Origin: Diploscapter coronatus
Taxonomy: Eukaryota; Nematoda; Chromadorea; Rhabditida; Rhabditidae
Direction of reading: 5' to 3'
Length of the DNA: 64,000 nt
Assembly (NCBI GenBank): GCA_964036155.1
Contig: OZ038422.1
Coordinates: 5,851,201 to 5,915,200 of the forward strand
The notes beneath the pieces were generated by a model. The model did no database searches, was not told the origin of the DNA, and was given only the letters and a program-made list of their open reading frames with translations. This document shows, piece by piece, positions 51,903 through 63,893 of this stretch (positions within the stretch are counted from its first letter, which is position 1; each line of letters opens with the position of its first letter). A program made the position numbers and the translations under genes.

Positions 51903-52430
51903 TCCATTGTAAAAAAAACTTGACAGTCGCAGTGCCCTTCACACAAGGGGCGCGGTGCGAACAGCACGCTTCTCGCTCGCGTCGCGGCATGCATTGCGAA
52001 TTCATTATTCAAACTGGATTTTCACTTTCATTTATTTTTTCAACGTTTTTATCCGTGATTTTATAATTATTCGGTAATTATCGATAATTAGGAGATAATT
52101 ACAAAATTTTGCTGAGAAATTATGCTCAAGAAATCATTTTATCGAGAAAAACGATTAAAAAAAGTCACGGACAAACACGAAATAAACAAAACTAAAACCT
52201 GTACCTGTAATTATGTCCTAATTATCGCTAATTACCGAATAATTGTAAAAATCACGGACGAAAACGTTGAAAAAATAAATGAAAGTGAAAATCCAGTTTG
52301 AATAATGAAATTCGCAATGCATGCCGCGATGTGAGCGGGAAGCGTGCTGTTCGCATTGCGCCCCTTGTGCGAAGGACACTGCGACTGTCAAGCTTTTTTT
52401 TTACAATGGATTATATATCACAAAACCATA
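51903..52430. mobile_element. MITE-like element with about 200-bp terminal inverted repeats
   Basis: The left arm, TCCATTGTAAAAAAAACTTG onward (51903 to about 52105), is the near-exact reverse complement of the right arm (about 52205-52430, ending TTTTTTTTACAATGGA). Both contain a GC-rich block (GACAGTCGCAGTG and CGCAATGCATGCCGCGA types) and a TTATCGATAATTAG-like segment. A roughly 100-bp AT-rich spacer separates them. There is no transposase frame, so it is non-autonomous. No clear target-site duplication was found (left flank TTATTG, right flank TTATAT). Confidence 0.85.
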
Positions 52431-52884
52431 AAATAGCCGTAAATTATTATGCTCATTTTTTCGACAAAACTCATAGAGAAAATACCCTGAATCTTGAAAA
52501 TTCGTATGACTAGAAAATATTAGTTAGTTTAAGAAAAACAAAATTAGAAAAAGAAACTAATACACTATTCAAAGACTTCGATTTCAAATTTTTAATACTA
52601 TTTCCAGAAAACTCTTTCAAGAAAAAAACATTTAAAAAGTAAAATAAATAAATAAAACAGTGCTTTGCCTTTCTTTTTCTTTGTCCAGTGAAGCCTCATT
52701 AAAATTGCATCAAAATCAATATTTACAAATCTTATAACGCATTTTTTGAAAAATCTAATCAGATATGATTGTCGGAAATATTTGTTAGAATTGTTTTAAA
52801 ATAATGCACAGGTAGAAAGTTATTTCCAAGTTTCTGAAAAAAATGATACCGGACAAGTTAAAGCACTGAAAAAGAATCAAATTA
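52431..52884. other. AT-rich spacer
   Basis: It lies between the element and the stop of the acyltransferase gene. No exon was seen. Confidence 0.6.
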
Positions 52885-55800
52885 TTACACCAACTGCGGG
52901 TATTGTTTCGCGAATTTTTCCGCTAATCGTTTATAGACGATTTTGACTTTGTCGCGGCCGAACTTCGACAAATGCCGGTGATCGTCGAAATAGACCAAAT
53001 TTGTGTTCTCGTCGTACAGAGAAAACTGAACATTTATATTTTATTCTTTTGTTATTATTATTATTTTAGAATTTCAAATAATTTAATTTAATATTCCTAG
53101 AGTTTTTCAGTTTCCTAAATAAGTGACTTTCTCCAATTAAAAAATCTCACCTCTCCCTTCTTATTCAGCATTTCAGGATAATAATCGAATAATTCGCATT
53201 TCCCTTGGCATCTGAAATTTAATTTAAACAAAAAAACAACAACAATTTTAAATCTCACGCTTTCATTTTCACGAGATGCTCGAATCGAATTCGCTCCCAT
53301 TTTTCGTTGTGGATTGTGAAACGGTCCTGAATTTGAATATTTTTCTAATAAATTATTAATTTTCTACAAAAAAATAAATTTGCTTATCAAAGGTTACAAA
53401 AAAATTTTCAAATTCACCCCAGCAAGCCTGAGCGGCTTGTTTTCTTCCAAAATCCATTTATTCATCTCTCTGGCGCAATAAACTAAGCATTCTGGTAAGG
53501 CATGTTGGATGTAAATCTGAAGAAAAGACTTTTTCAAATTTTCTCCCAAGTTAACCAAGAAATTACAAACAAGGTATTTACTAGAAATTTATAAAGGAAG
53601 ATAAATCAAAAGTTGAATTTTCGCACCTTCAAAAGCCCGTCCTGTTTGAGGTACCAGCTAATCATTCGGACGTGTTGTTGATAGACATCGTCCTCCTCGA
53701 TCGGCTTCGTCTCGCTCAGCTTAGCCATACCCGCTATCGGCCTGAAGTTTACATTTTTATTTTATTAAAATTTTTAAAAATATCTTAATCTTATCTTATA
53801 TCATCTTTCTTACCTATGCAGCATGAAAAGTATGTCGGGTCTGATTTGGTTGTAAATATCGTACCAATGCGTTAACGACGAAGCGCAGCCACGGTCCTGT
53901 TTTTCCATAAGGGGTTCACAGGCTAGAGTTTTCTTTAAGTATATATCTTTTCAATTTCTTTACTTCAAAACTTTTAAAAAACTTTCCTTCTGATTATCAG
54001 TTTTTTGGAGAATAATTTTTCGAATAAGCGAAGTTTAACAAGCTCACTTGGTAGACAGAAAAAGTGAAATTCTTTCGTCAAATTCTGGAACGCTTCATAG
54101 ACGATGTGGCCTTGATTGCAGGCAAACGAATTTCCGATCACCAGGAACTTGACTTTTCCCGTATGCTTGCCCTAAAGTTGATCATAGTCAAGTCGGCAAG
54201 ATTATTGATTTAGATTTTTTTTTTCCAACAATTCTTCAAAATCCTATATAAAATTTTATCAAAAATCATGGAAAGTCTATCAAATCGGATTTTTACCTGG
54301 AAAAATAGATAAATTTGAAAAAATGAATTACCGGCATTTTACACCACCCGAAGGGAGCCTTGATTTCTTTGGATCCAAAATCGACGTGAGTGCAATTTTC
54401 CACTGCATCATTTGCCCCGACCCGAGCTATGCCCTCGTAGTAATTCAGCGCTACGGCGACTGCTGAAAAGTGTGCTGTTTTTGTAAAATTTAATATCGCC
54501 CTTGAAATTTGAAATTAAAAATAAAACAAAAACTCACAGAGATTTTTGGATGGGTCGCCCTTTTCGAGGTCGAAATTGTAGACGCCAAACTTTCGCTCGT
54601 AGTCGATTTGATTCGTTACTATCGAAGGCTGTGTCAGAATTAGGGAGGCCACGAATAAAAGACCGATCTGAAAATAGAGAAATTCTTAGAAAATAAAAGG
54701 ATCCCTAATAATAAGTTCAAATGAAACATTCAAATAGAAAACATTGGCATTGAAACCTACTAAGATGACGATTTTCACCGCCCCCAATTTCAGATATGGT
54801 TGTTCGTAGACGAAATAAATGATGCTGGCCGTGAGGAAACTGAGACCTATCCCGATCAATAACGCTAAAAATCGATTTTTGTTTAACTCCGAAGAAAAAA
54901 GTTCAAATGACAACCTAGATAATTCGTTCTTTCGTTACCTACGAAACAGTATGAAAAATATCTCTTCCCTACCTTGCTCTATTTCCTTAACTATTGGCGA
55001 CGAAGTAACGAGTTATCCAAATTGCGCTTAAAATTACCCAAATTACTGTCCGGGGCGAAATACTTGACCGTTACAAAAATCGGCCAGTGCACTAGGTAGA
55101 GTGAGTAGGAGATATTCCCGATGTAGTTCATCAGCGCGTTTGAAAGGATCCAAATCTTCAAAAAAATTCATTTTGAAATTTTCATGAGAAAAAAGTTTCG
55201 ATTTCAGAAATTTTCTATCTTGAATTTTAGAAGAAAAATACAAAATGATTTTTTTAGAAAATAAACAAAAATTCCACCTCATAGTATTCTCCAATGGCGA
55301 TCAAAATCGTCGTCAGGAAGGTCATTTCTATCCTCAGATGGTGTGGCTCCTCGGTGGACCAGGAAAATGTGACCATAATCAGAGCGAACAGGAAGTAGGC
55401 TATGTATGGAAGAAGTCGTCTGTCGTCAGCCACTATTTGGACTGAACATTTTATTTTCAATTCATTTATTGAAATTTTAATATAGAAAACGTTATATTTT
55501 GACTTTTTAAAAATATGTTCTATTTTATCATTTTTATTCCCACAGACAATTTGCATTTTTCGCGAACATAATCTATTTTTTCCCTGAAAAATTATCTTTA
55601 GTCGACACTTTGAAAGGTTCCTGAATTGGAATTATCCCCTTCCAAAATCAATTGGAATTTTTTCAAATTGGGTTAAAGAATTTCAAAATCCCTTTTTTCG
55701 ATTTCAATTCTTTTGACTTTCTCTAAAAGTTAAATTTTGAACCAAAGTTGTTCAATTAAGGCTTGAAAACGAGCATTTCGCGTGAAGCATTTTACATTTT

Positions 55801-57580
55801 TGTGAAGTCTGCACAAAGTTAGCAATCATCAAAAAAGAATGCAAATTACGAAAGCCAAAAAATAAGATTTTTGAAACTTTCAAAAATAAAAATCGATATT
55901 TCGGAATTTTTTTTAAAATCACCGTCTTGGTTTTCGCTTTCATCTTGATCGTTCAGCAAAAGCCTCGTCTCTTTGTCATCGTTGTTGTTCACTTCTGGCT
56001 GAAGGTCCTGAAAATTGCAGATAATTAGATTTTAATTATTTTTTCAATAAAAATAAATAAATCTAGTGAAAAAATAAGAACGTATAAAATTAAAAACTGA
56101 CTTCAAAATTCGACCCGCAAAAATAGTATATCATCTTGAGAAAAGAAGAGCACTTATTCTTTATCTCTCTCGAAAAGGTGCACTATTTTCTGCGGACCAT
56201 CGATCTGAGAAGTATAAGTTGAAAAACCCCACCTTCTTTTCATAGATCGTTGCAACGTATGCCGTAATTCCGGAACAGAATTGCCAAACCCTCGCAAATG
56301 TCGAATTGAAGGCGATCGTATCGTTCGAGATCAAGTGGTAAAACAGTGAAATTGAACCGATTCCTGGAAATATATTTTGAAATAAAAAATGGCAACATTG
56401 ATGGTATCAATCAAAAAGTAATTATGAAAATTGGTAGCATGAAATGGTAATCAAAATGGTTACCTATGAAAAAGTGCATCGCCGAAATGGGCAGTCGCCT
56501 TTGAGCCATGAAGAGAAAGGGAACCAGGAAATACCATTTGATCTCGACGCACAACGACCAAGTGTGCGTGAATAGGTCCTCGGCGTCCGCCAACTACAAA
56601 TTATCGATTTTTTTGTATTTCAAGTTTTATCTTTTTAGTTTCGAAAAGGTGCAACTCATCAAAAAATGTCTTTCAAAACTCCAAAAAGCAGAAAATTATA
56701 CCAAAAATCAATAATCCAACACCCTCAACATAGTCGAAAACAAGCAAGTCAAAAATTACTTTTTGCAATTATCTCTTACTTCTAAAAATGGAAATTAAAA
56801 AAATCGTCCTTTTCAACAAAGTTGCAGACATTAATTAGAAAAGTTACAATTTTCCATGTTTTAACCCTCAAAAAAATAAACCCGCCCACCAATTTGGTGT
56901 AATCCTGTTCGGGATCGAGCTCGGACTTCATGTTTGTTAGAAGGAAAATGGCCCTCATGCCGCTGCTCGTGTTGATGTCGTACGACGGTTCGGGCAGACA
57001 CACGTACATAACCACGAAAATCAGCCCGATGGCCAGATAGTAGAGTGGGAAGATGCGCTGAATTCGCAATGTTTGGCAAAATAGATGTTTTTGCAACATT
57101 AAATTTGATATAACAAACATTTTAAAAATCGATATTATAGTAATTTTTCTAAATTGTTTTAAAATTATACCTTAGCTCTCCGATAATAGAAGGTCTGCAA
57201 AGCCTGCCGATCCAAAACCTCGAATTTACAAACGATCATTCCTATCAGGTAGCCGGAAATCACGAAAAACCTGGAAAAATTAGAAATTCAAGAAAATATT
57301 CTAATAAAAAAATCTTTTTAAACTCACATATCCACGCCGACATATCCATTCGGAAAATACTCTGGGAAATAGTGGAATAGCAGCACCAAAATAATGGCCC
57401 AGGCTCTGAAAAATAACATTAATATTTCGTAAAAGAGCGGCAAAGTTTAGCATTAGAGCATATTTTAATTTTAAAATACCGTAATCCTTGAATATCCTTT
57501 CGTTTAGGCGGGTGCACTTTAGTGACCGGTATCGATGTGAACTTCGGGTTTAAAATGCGACTATTTTGAGAATTCTTCAT
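52885..57580 (-). CDS. Acyltransferase-3 with C-terminal SGNH domain (nematode OAC type), about 720 aa
   Basis: A multi-pass membrane O-acyltransferase that probably acetylates sugars or lipids. Nineteen minus-strand exons were read with matching phases from ATG at 57580 to TAA at 52885-52887. The N-terminal acyltransferase-3 domain starts KRKDIQGLRAWAII and has the catalytic-type LLFHYFPEYFPNGYVGVDMF (His about residue 45), FFVISGYL, YRRAKRIFPLYYLAI and LFTHTWSLCVEIKWYFLVPF, then about ten hydrophobic segments including ISYSLYLVHWPIFV. The C-terminal SGNH domain has block I GNSFACN (near 54120) and the DxxH block DDHRHLSKFG (near 52960). Fusion of the two domains is the usual nematode OAC layout, and length matches. 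Introns are short. No trans-splice site was identified directly before the ATG. The substrate is unknown; the family is large in nematodes. Confidence 0.9.
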
Positions 57581-60518
57581 TTTCTTATGGAATTCCTAAA
57601 TTTATCAAATTAACAAATTTCTGTTTAGATGTTTCATAGATTCTAACTAGAAAATTTCAAAATATATTCGAGCATTAAAGGGGATGATGAAAGAGAATAA
57701 ACTAAACTTTTTAGAAAGATATTTTTCGATTCTGAACGATCAATATTAAGCCACATAAAACTCCGAATAAGTATGATCGATTAATCGATTAGAGAACGAA
57801 AAAGTTCGGAAAGAACAAGATAAATTCGTTACTTGCAACAAAAATACTAAATCCCTATTTTAAAAGAGCGAACATTGATGAAAAACCACTTGCAAAATAT
57901 CGTAATTTCAAAAATACAGGGCGTTTCAAGTTTATCTCCCTAATTTACTTGTTGAATAACTTTTTTATTTTCCATCCAAATTGAGTACGGTTTTTTGCAT
58001 GGTACTCTCCTTACGTAATGGTTTTGTTTGGTATTACTCTTGAGTCGAAACCAATTACCCATACCCATGAAACCACCTGTCTTTTGAGGGTTAATTTTTG
58101 ACAATAAATCGAGCTCTGGGCGTAAGACTGGACCATCCCTATTTTCTCTAATTTTTCTGGGGCTTCTATTTTTCAATTAAAGATTTTCGAAAATTATAAT
58201 TTCTCAAATCATAACTCATCATCCAACTATCGTAATCACTTCAAATCAAGAATAAATTACTTACACACTCTAAAGAGCATTATAAAACACTTTCAGATGA
58301 TATGAGCTAGGTAATAGGTTGCGCCGGAAATCCGAAAGAGGTTTCTATATTTTAGAAGGGGTTCAAATAAGGAATGGATTCAATTAGAGTAAGTATGGTT
58401 TACCAGTGGATGTTTTAAGCGAATTAACGATGACACCGAGAATCGGTGAGTGGAATATCTTCCCTTCCTACCTAAATTTTACTATCTTCAAATTAAAAAT
58501 CGTGAAATAGTCCCTCTATAAAATATTTTCAAATAAACGTCCATTCTTTTTCATATTTATGTCATATTTTTACCGGTCTTATCGTCGTTTTTTTATCAAG
58601 TCGACCTAGATCTTTAATTCGTTTATTAAGGGAAAAATGAAATCGCTTTAAGAGTGAATCTCTGTAAGACTCGAACTATGACAACCTTAGAGACACTATC
58701 TTTCTCGAGATAATATCTCCCGTGTCCGGTGAAGCGATCTAACTTTATTGAATATGAGTGTAATTGTTAGTACGGTATGATCTGTATGTACTCGCTGGAA
58801 CACGTAGATGTTAACAAGAATTTATTCCTTCGTAGTAGTCACAACAGTCTTAGAAAACAACAGTGAAACCCCCAAGGGTCCCAAACCCAGGCGGAGTTAA
58901 GATCCGCCCAGCCCTAGGGGGAATTTTCGTCAGACGAAAGAAATATACAGGGGGTAGGTCGCAAGAGCAAAATTGTAGTTATGATGTCATCATTCGATGA
59001 TGCAACTTTTGCTCTTGGCAAGCTAGAGATATAAAAATTCTAAAGAAAATATATAGGGGTAGGTCGCACGGACAGTCTAACGAAAGTTCTTCCTGGGTTT
59101 GGCTCCGCCCCAAACAGAGATATATGGGAGACGCCAGAGAAAAAGGAGGCTGGCAGCCTTCCAAACACGTCATTGAGCGGGGAGTGGCGCCAAGGAAAAT
59201 ATAATAAAAATTAAAGGAAAAAGGTGCGAACTCACACGAACAACTGACCTTATTTCAGAAAAAAAGTTCTTAATACCGGACATAATCCATATTATTAGTT
59301 ACCACTATGGACTCTAATCACAAAAACGGGAAGACCAGGCCCCGCCCCCTAAAGTGGGTGGGGCTAAATAGGGGCTGAAAGTTTTACCGAAATCTGATCA
59401 TGGCTTTCATTTTTCCAGCCTCTTATTCAATCTTTCACTATCAAACGTTCTCTCGCTCCTCCTTTCTCTGAGGCATCTATCTTTCGACGGCGCGAATAGA
59501 GTAAAGCGACTATAGCACAGTGGTGAGGTACCGAGTTTAGAAATACTGTTTGGCAACGGCCACGACTTTTTCCTATTCAATATTTTTGACAAATTTAGCA
59601 GATAAAGCAAGAAAACGTTTGAAAATGAGAGAGAGAGAGGCAGATTTCGATTAAAAACAGAATACTTAGGAATATTTTAGAATAAATCATTTCAAAAATA
59701 AATGAAATTAATTTTAAGCTTTGTGAAAGAACTTATTCACCGGCCTAATAATTCCAGTATCATATTTCTACAGATATTTCGGATACAAATTGAAAATATT
59801 ATTTATTGGTTTATTTTTTAAAATCCCTCATAAATTTTCGTGGAAAGATGAAAAGTAATGAGGACAATCCGAAAACGAGTAAGTTCACATATTTTAAATT
59901 CCAAGCATGAGCTTCTAACAAGAAAAGTGAACTAGGAAGTAAGACTTACCATTTTGGACTAATCCTAGTGTATTCTACCAAATCAATTTAGAATGCACTT
60001 GGTTTGGTTCAGAAAGATATTTTTTAAGGCACACACACCTCCTGTAACAATTACTGAGATTTAGAAACGAGAATCTACGAGGTTTTCAAAATATTATTAA
60101 TCATATTCTTGATAATCTATCTATTTGTTGCAAAGGAATTCAATCGATTTATAGGCATTAGTGTTATTCGATCAAATTTCACCGAAATTATAAAGTAGGA
60201 TGTTTCTATTTATCAACATTCAACATTCGCAAATAGTTTGAAAAGTCCGAACAGAGCATGAGATCTGAAATTTTTTCATTAAAAATTCGTATAAGGTATA
60301 AGAACAATTTTACCAACATACTAACTAAATATTTGAAAGAGAATCTCTGTAAATTCTCGAATCTTTAGCCCGACCCCTTCCTTAGAATCTTCAAAAATTA
60401 CTCTTTTAAACATATGATATCATCCAAAATGCTTAGATTCTTTAAAGAATATAATTTCGCATTTTGGATTTCTTTAAAAGAAACATATTGTTTATAATGT
60501 AGCGAAATACTCTTGCAG
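57581..60518. other. Repeat-rich intergenic tract
   Basis: No gene was assembled. A 78-codon minus-strand open frame at 58176-57940 (includes MGMGNWFRLKS and SIWMENKKVIQQ) looks coding-like but has no splice context and may be a decayed mobile element. A GC-richer repeat patch lies at 58860-59370. The 5' (membrane-anchor) exon of the glycosyltransferase at 60519 should lie in or left of the rightmost part. Confidence 0.45.
58941..59364. repeat. GC-rich patch with direct repeats and hairpins
   Basis: A 22-23-bp direct repeat (AAATATACAGGGGGTAGGTC at 58941, AAATATATAGGGGTAGGTC at 59047) flanks a hairpin at about 58961-59020 whose arms are GCAAGAGCAAAATTG and CAACTTTTGCTCTTGGC. A second hairpin pairs GCCCCGCCC (59339-59347) with GGGTGGGGC (59356-59364). 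The sharp composition change suggests an inserted element, possibly an LTR or SINE-like remnant. Confidence 0.5.
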
Positions 60519-62627
60519 AACATTTTCACTTGATCCATGTTGCGGTCAAATGAATAATCAACTATTTCGAATAATGGCAGGTTACGGAATCGGAAGGTCC
60601 ATCAACAGAGTGCATGTCATTCGCATCGGAGAGCAGTGTGATGGTATTGGTGATAATATAGCGCAATTTCGCAGGATAAAATCAATATTCCCCAAAATGA
60701 AGAAGATTATTATCACAAATGTACGAATTTATATGACATGTTATTCGTAAGAAGCAAGTTTGGGGTGGTACCTAGAGGGCACAAGCGATATTCTCAGTGT
60801 GAAAGCAGAGTTATGAACAGGGCTGTACGAACTCGAACTCGCCATGAGTTAAAGCTGAGTTCGAGTTAGTCTCGTGAACTTTTCGCGAGTTCGAGTTCAA
60901 TTTTTTTCGAAACGAAGATATAAGTATAAAAATTTCTATTATTGATTGGAGAGAACGTTGATATCCAAAAATTACGCTATTCGTCTCTCGTTTCTCTTCT
61001 ACGCGACTCGCTATTTCGCTCCAAATTCGATTTCTAATTGCGGAATGAATATCGACTTTCTCTCCAATCAACGATAATTCAGAATGATGTTCCTTATATT
61101 CCTTCTGTGAACAAGAATGGAGTTGACTTCGCATTTTATAATGGACAACCATGGTGTTGCACCTATGAAGACCCGAAAAAGTGAATTCTTTTTACAGGAG
61201 GGGAAGATATTCCAAATTTAGACGACTTCTATCGAGAAAAGAGAATCATCTCAATCTACACCAAGAATACATGTTGCATACGCGTTATTTCGAAGAATAT
61301 ATCGAAGAACTTATTCCTTACTTCGAATTAAGCAAAAGCGCAACCGAAGAGGGACAATTGGCCATAAAAGATATGAAACTGTAGACTAAAATAATTGGAA
61401 AAGATGAATATTTTATTAATTGATATTTTAGAAATACTTCTGCTGATCATTTGTGTGTACATATAAGAAGAACTGATCATCCATGTCCATCTGAATTGAA
61501 TTTCACAATTCCCGCTATAGACTTTCTCATCAATAAATTGGTAGTATCATTTTATTTATGAACTATGTATGTAAATATTAGTATTCTTTCAAATTTCATT
61601 CAGAACGTTGCAAATGTGCTGGTATTTGGAGATGACCACTTATTCATGAAAAATGTATCCGATATCGTCAATGAAAATCATAAGAATGTTAGCAAATTAT
61701 AAATTTATAAGATTCTGCTCCAACTTTCCTAATCTTTCTTTTTTAGTAGAATTGTTAAATGTGTTTGTCTATCCGAGCTTAGATCTTTGTATCTGAGCAA
61801 GGAAACCTCCACATATTATGCATGGTTCGAAAGGTAACAGTGACCCGTGTGCAACGTATAGCTTTTATCGCGATTTGACCTTCTTAATTAGCATAGATGC
61901 TAATTTTTGTATTTTTCGTTAGTTTCATCTTGATAAGAACTTGAATACAGGGTAGTCTCATTATTCAAAATGAATCTCACAAAAGTTTGAAACCAAAACA
62001 ATCAATGACACAACTCCCTCATTCATCATTTTCGATAATTATCAATTCATCTAGAAGATTTTTCGCCTTATTCAATTTCAATTTAAGTCTTATTTGCTAA
62101 TTTTGCATCCAAAATAATCCATTATATAAGAAAAGCAGTTTTTACCGCAAATTAGCATATTATCAATGTAAAATCGATGTAATGAGCTTTGAGAGCGCAC
62201 ACTTCACAGTTGCCGAGACTCGGCTAGTTTCTATTTAGTATTGAAATATGAAGATCAAAGAAATTACAACGTATTGCATCTTAGTTTTGACTTAAATATA
62301 TCATACACTTTTATTTTAGGTAACTGCAGTAATTAGCCAAAATAAAGATATGGGAGCAGACTTCTATATTTCCTCGAAAACCTGCACTTCTTTCCTAATG
62401 ACCGTTCCTGAATCGAGTTCTGGATGGATGTTATCATTTATGAGCAAGAATCAATCACAAGTATTCTATGATGAAGATATTTGGAACGTTTACCTAGTAG
62501 AAGATAAAGGATATCATAGGTAGAAAGTGGAAAATTAATGAATTAATTAAAATAAATGTCTTACTTTAGATATATGTGGCACCCATTGAAAATATTTCCA
62601 AATAAAACTGGAGTAATAATGTCCTGA
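60519..62627 (+). CDS. Family-11 glycosyltransferase (alpha-1,2-fucosyltransferase-like), 5' exon missing
   Basis: Probably a Golgi enzyme transferring fucose to glycans. Seven exons fit in phase (60519-60720, 61083-61180, 61198-61380, 61432-61540, 61604-61687, 62320-62519, 62570-62627), giving 310 visible residues and TGA at 62625-62627. The acceptor-side start has CCGQMNNQLFRIMAGYGIGR, the family's NQLF and small-residue helix. The middle has EYMLHTRYFEEYIEELIPYF. The GDP-fucose-binding signature is CVHIRRTDHPCP (HxRR). The end carries VLVFGDDHLFM, TCTSFLMTVPESSSGW (normally S-T-FGWW) and a short C-terminal tail. The first codon is split, and the cytoplasmic tail plus TM anchor expected of a type II Golgi protein are not in the visible exons. 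Nematodes have many GT11 genes of uncertain acceptor specificity. Confidence 0.85.
60828..61073. repeat. Inverted repeats filling the first intron of the glycosyltransferase gene
   Basis: GAACTCGAACTCGC at about 60828-60841 is the exact reverse complement of GCGAGTTCGAGTTC at about 60885-60898. ATTGATTGGAGAGAA near 60950 pairs with TTTCTCTCCAATCAA near 61055-61070. The second hairpin ends about ten bases before the CAG that starts the next exon. Confidence 0.6.
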
Positions 62628-63454
62628 TGAGATTATTTTAACCGAAACTAAAACTCTTCGCTCGCTCGTCGTTTTAGGCGCCAACCTTCGGCTGGCGGTT
62701 GTTTTGTCAAGTTTTTCTTGCCTCTACTATATCATTTTTCCTAAATTTACTGAAAAACATTGACTTTGTTAATTTTTGAAAATAAAAATTGATTATTTTA
62801 ATATTTGACACTTTTTTAATCAGAATGAAACATTTTTCCATTTCGCGAATTTTTTATTTGCAGGGCTGTAAATTTTAGAAATTATCGGAAATGACGATTT
62901 TTACAAGAAAAAAGACATTAAAAAAACAATAAAAACAGATCTGGATAAAAATAAAGAAATTGACGGCGCGATATTGATTTTCAAGCAAGTGAGCAAAAAA
63001 GCTGCGACATTGAAACATTTCCGAATGTCCGTTAGTCTTTGATTTAAAGATCTCGATGTTATTTTTATTATTTTTTATTTCAAAATCGAAATTTCAATCA
63101 CAAAAATAACAAGTAAAAGATAATCTTTCATATTCAGCTTTAGGCACTGATGAGCACGGCCTATGAAGCTCAAACGAACGATTTTAAAATTTCAATGCTC
63201 ATTTTGGCGAGCTCAACTCGTGTTTCGGGGGCATGTTTCGGAAGCAAAAATGTTCCCTAGGCTCATATCTAATAGTGGGAAAAGAAAAATCAGGAAAAAA
63301 TAGCTTCGTAAATTTTCTAGAGTTGATTGAAAAATTAGCGAAATTGCCTTCCTTGACTTTGACTTCAGAGTGGGCGGGACTTGTGTTCTCTAAATATATG
63401 GCATGTCCGTGAAATTTTTAGTGTTCTACAATGCAGATGCATAAATTAAAGACA
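62628..63454. other. Spacer right of the glycosyltransferase gene
   Basis: AT-rich. A compact hairpin, CGCCAACCTTCGGCTGGCG, lies near 62680-62700. A 37-codon + frame around 62930-63040 (AILIFKQVSKKAATLKHF) is weakly coding-like. Nothing else was seen. Confidence 0.4.
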
Positions 63455-63893
63455 TTACTGAATTTGGAGTGGAAAATTGCCTAAAATTTTTAATTTTGCA
63501 AAATCCACTATTTCCACTATTTGGATTTCGATCTTTTGTATCCAATTAGACTTAGTGGAAATTGGCAGAGGAAAAGACTCATCCATATCTGGAAAATTAT
63601 CTCGAATAGCATACAGAAATTGAACTTGTAGTTCGGCCCTTTGTTCCATCAACCATGTGGAAATTAGTAGAGGAAAAGACTCGTCCATATCTGAAAAATT
63701 ATCTCGAATAAAATACAGAAATTTAATTTGTAACTCGTCTCTTTGTTCCATCAACCATGTGGAAATTGGCGAAGGGAAAACGCCCATATCTGAAAAATTA
63801 TCTCGAATAGCATACAGAAATTGAACTTGTAATTCGGCCCTTTGTATCCAATCAAACTTTATGCAAATAATTTCTTCCGTTTTCCGTTAGAAC
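63455..63893 (-). CDS. Open frame encoding 34-residue tandem repeats, partial, unidentified
   Basis: A continuous minus-strand frame covers three-plus copies of a 102-bp repeat and so encodes 34-residue units such as STWLMEQRAELQVQFLYAIR followed by DNFPDMDESFPLPI. It ends in a stop at 63455-63457. The last unit degenerates (SNWIQKIEIQIVEIV). No initiator or acceptor is clear at its upstream end; an in-frame TAA lies near 63894. It could be an exon of a gene from the right, or a decayed fragment. The heptad-like Leu/Phe/Ile spacing suggests a helical repeat. Family not recognised. Confidence 0.4.
63556..63865. repeat. 102-bp tandem repeat, about three copies
   Basis: TGGAAATT starts at 63556, 63658 and 63760, exactly 102 bp apart. 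Each unit contains TTATCTCGAATA and ATACAGAAATT and ends with the TTTGT-TCCATCAA-type segment. Copies differ at roughly 10% of positions, with no visible frame-breaking indels. Confidence 0.85.

Noticed and set aside
61745..61833. Coding-like stretch with a GTAACA donor in the fifth intron of the glycosyltransferase gene
   Set aside because: No donor upstream gives the needed phase. Skipping it joins the neighbouring exons in phase 0 with a natural family sequence.
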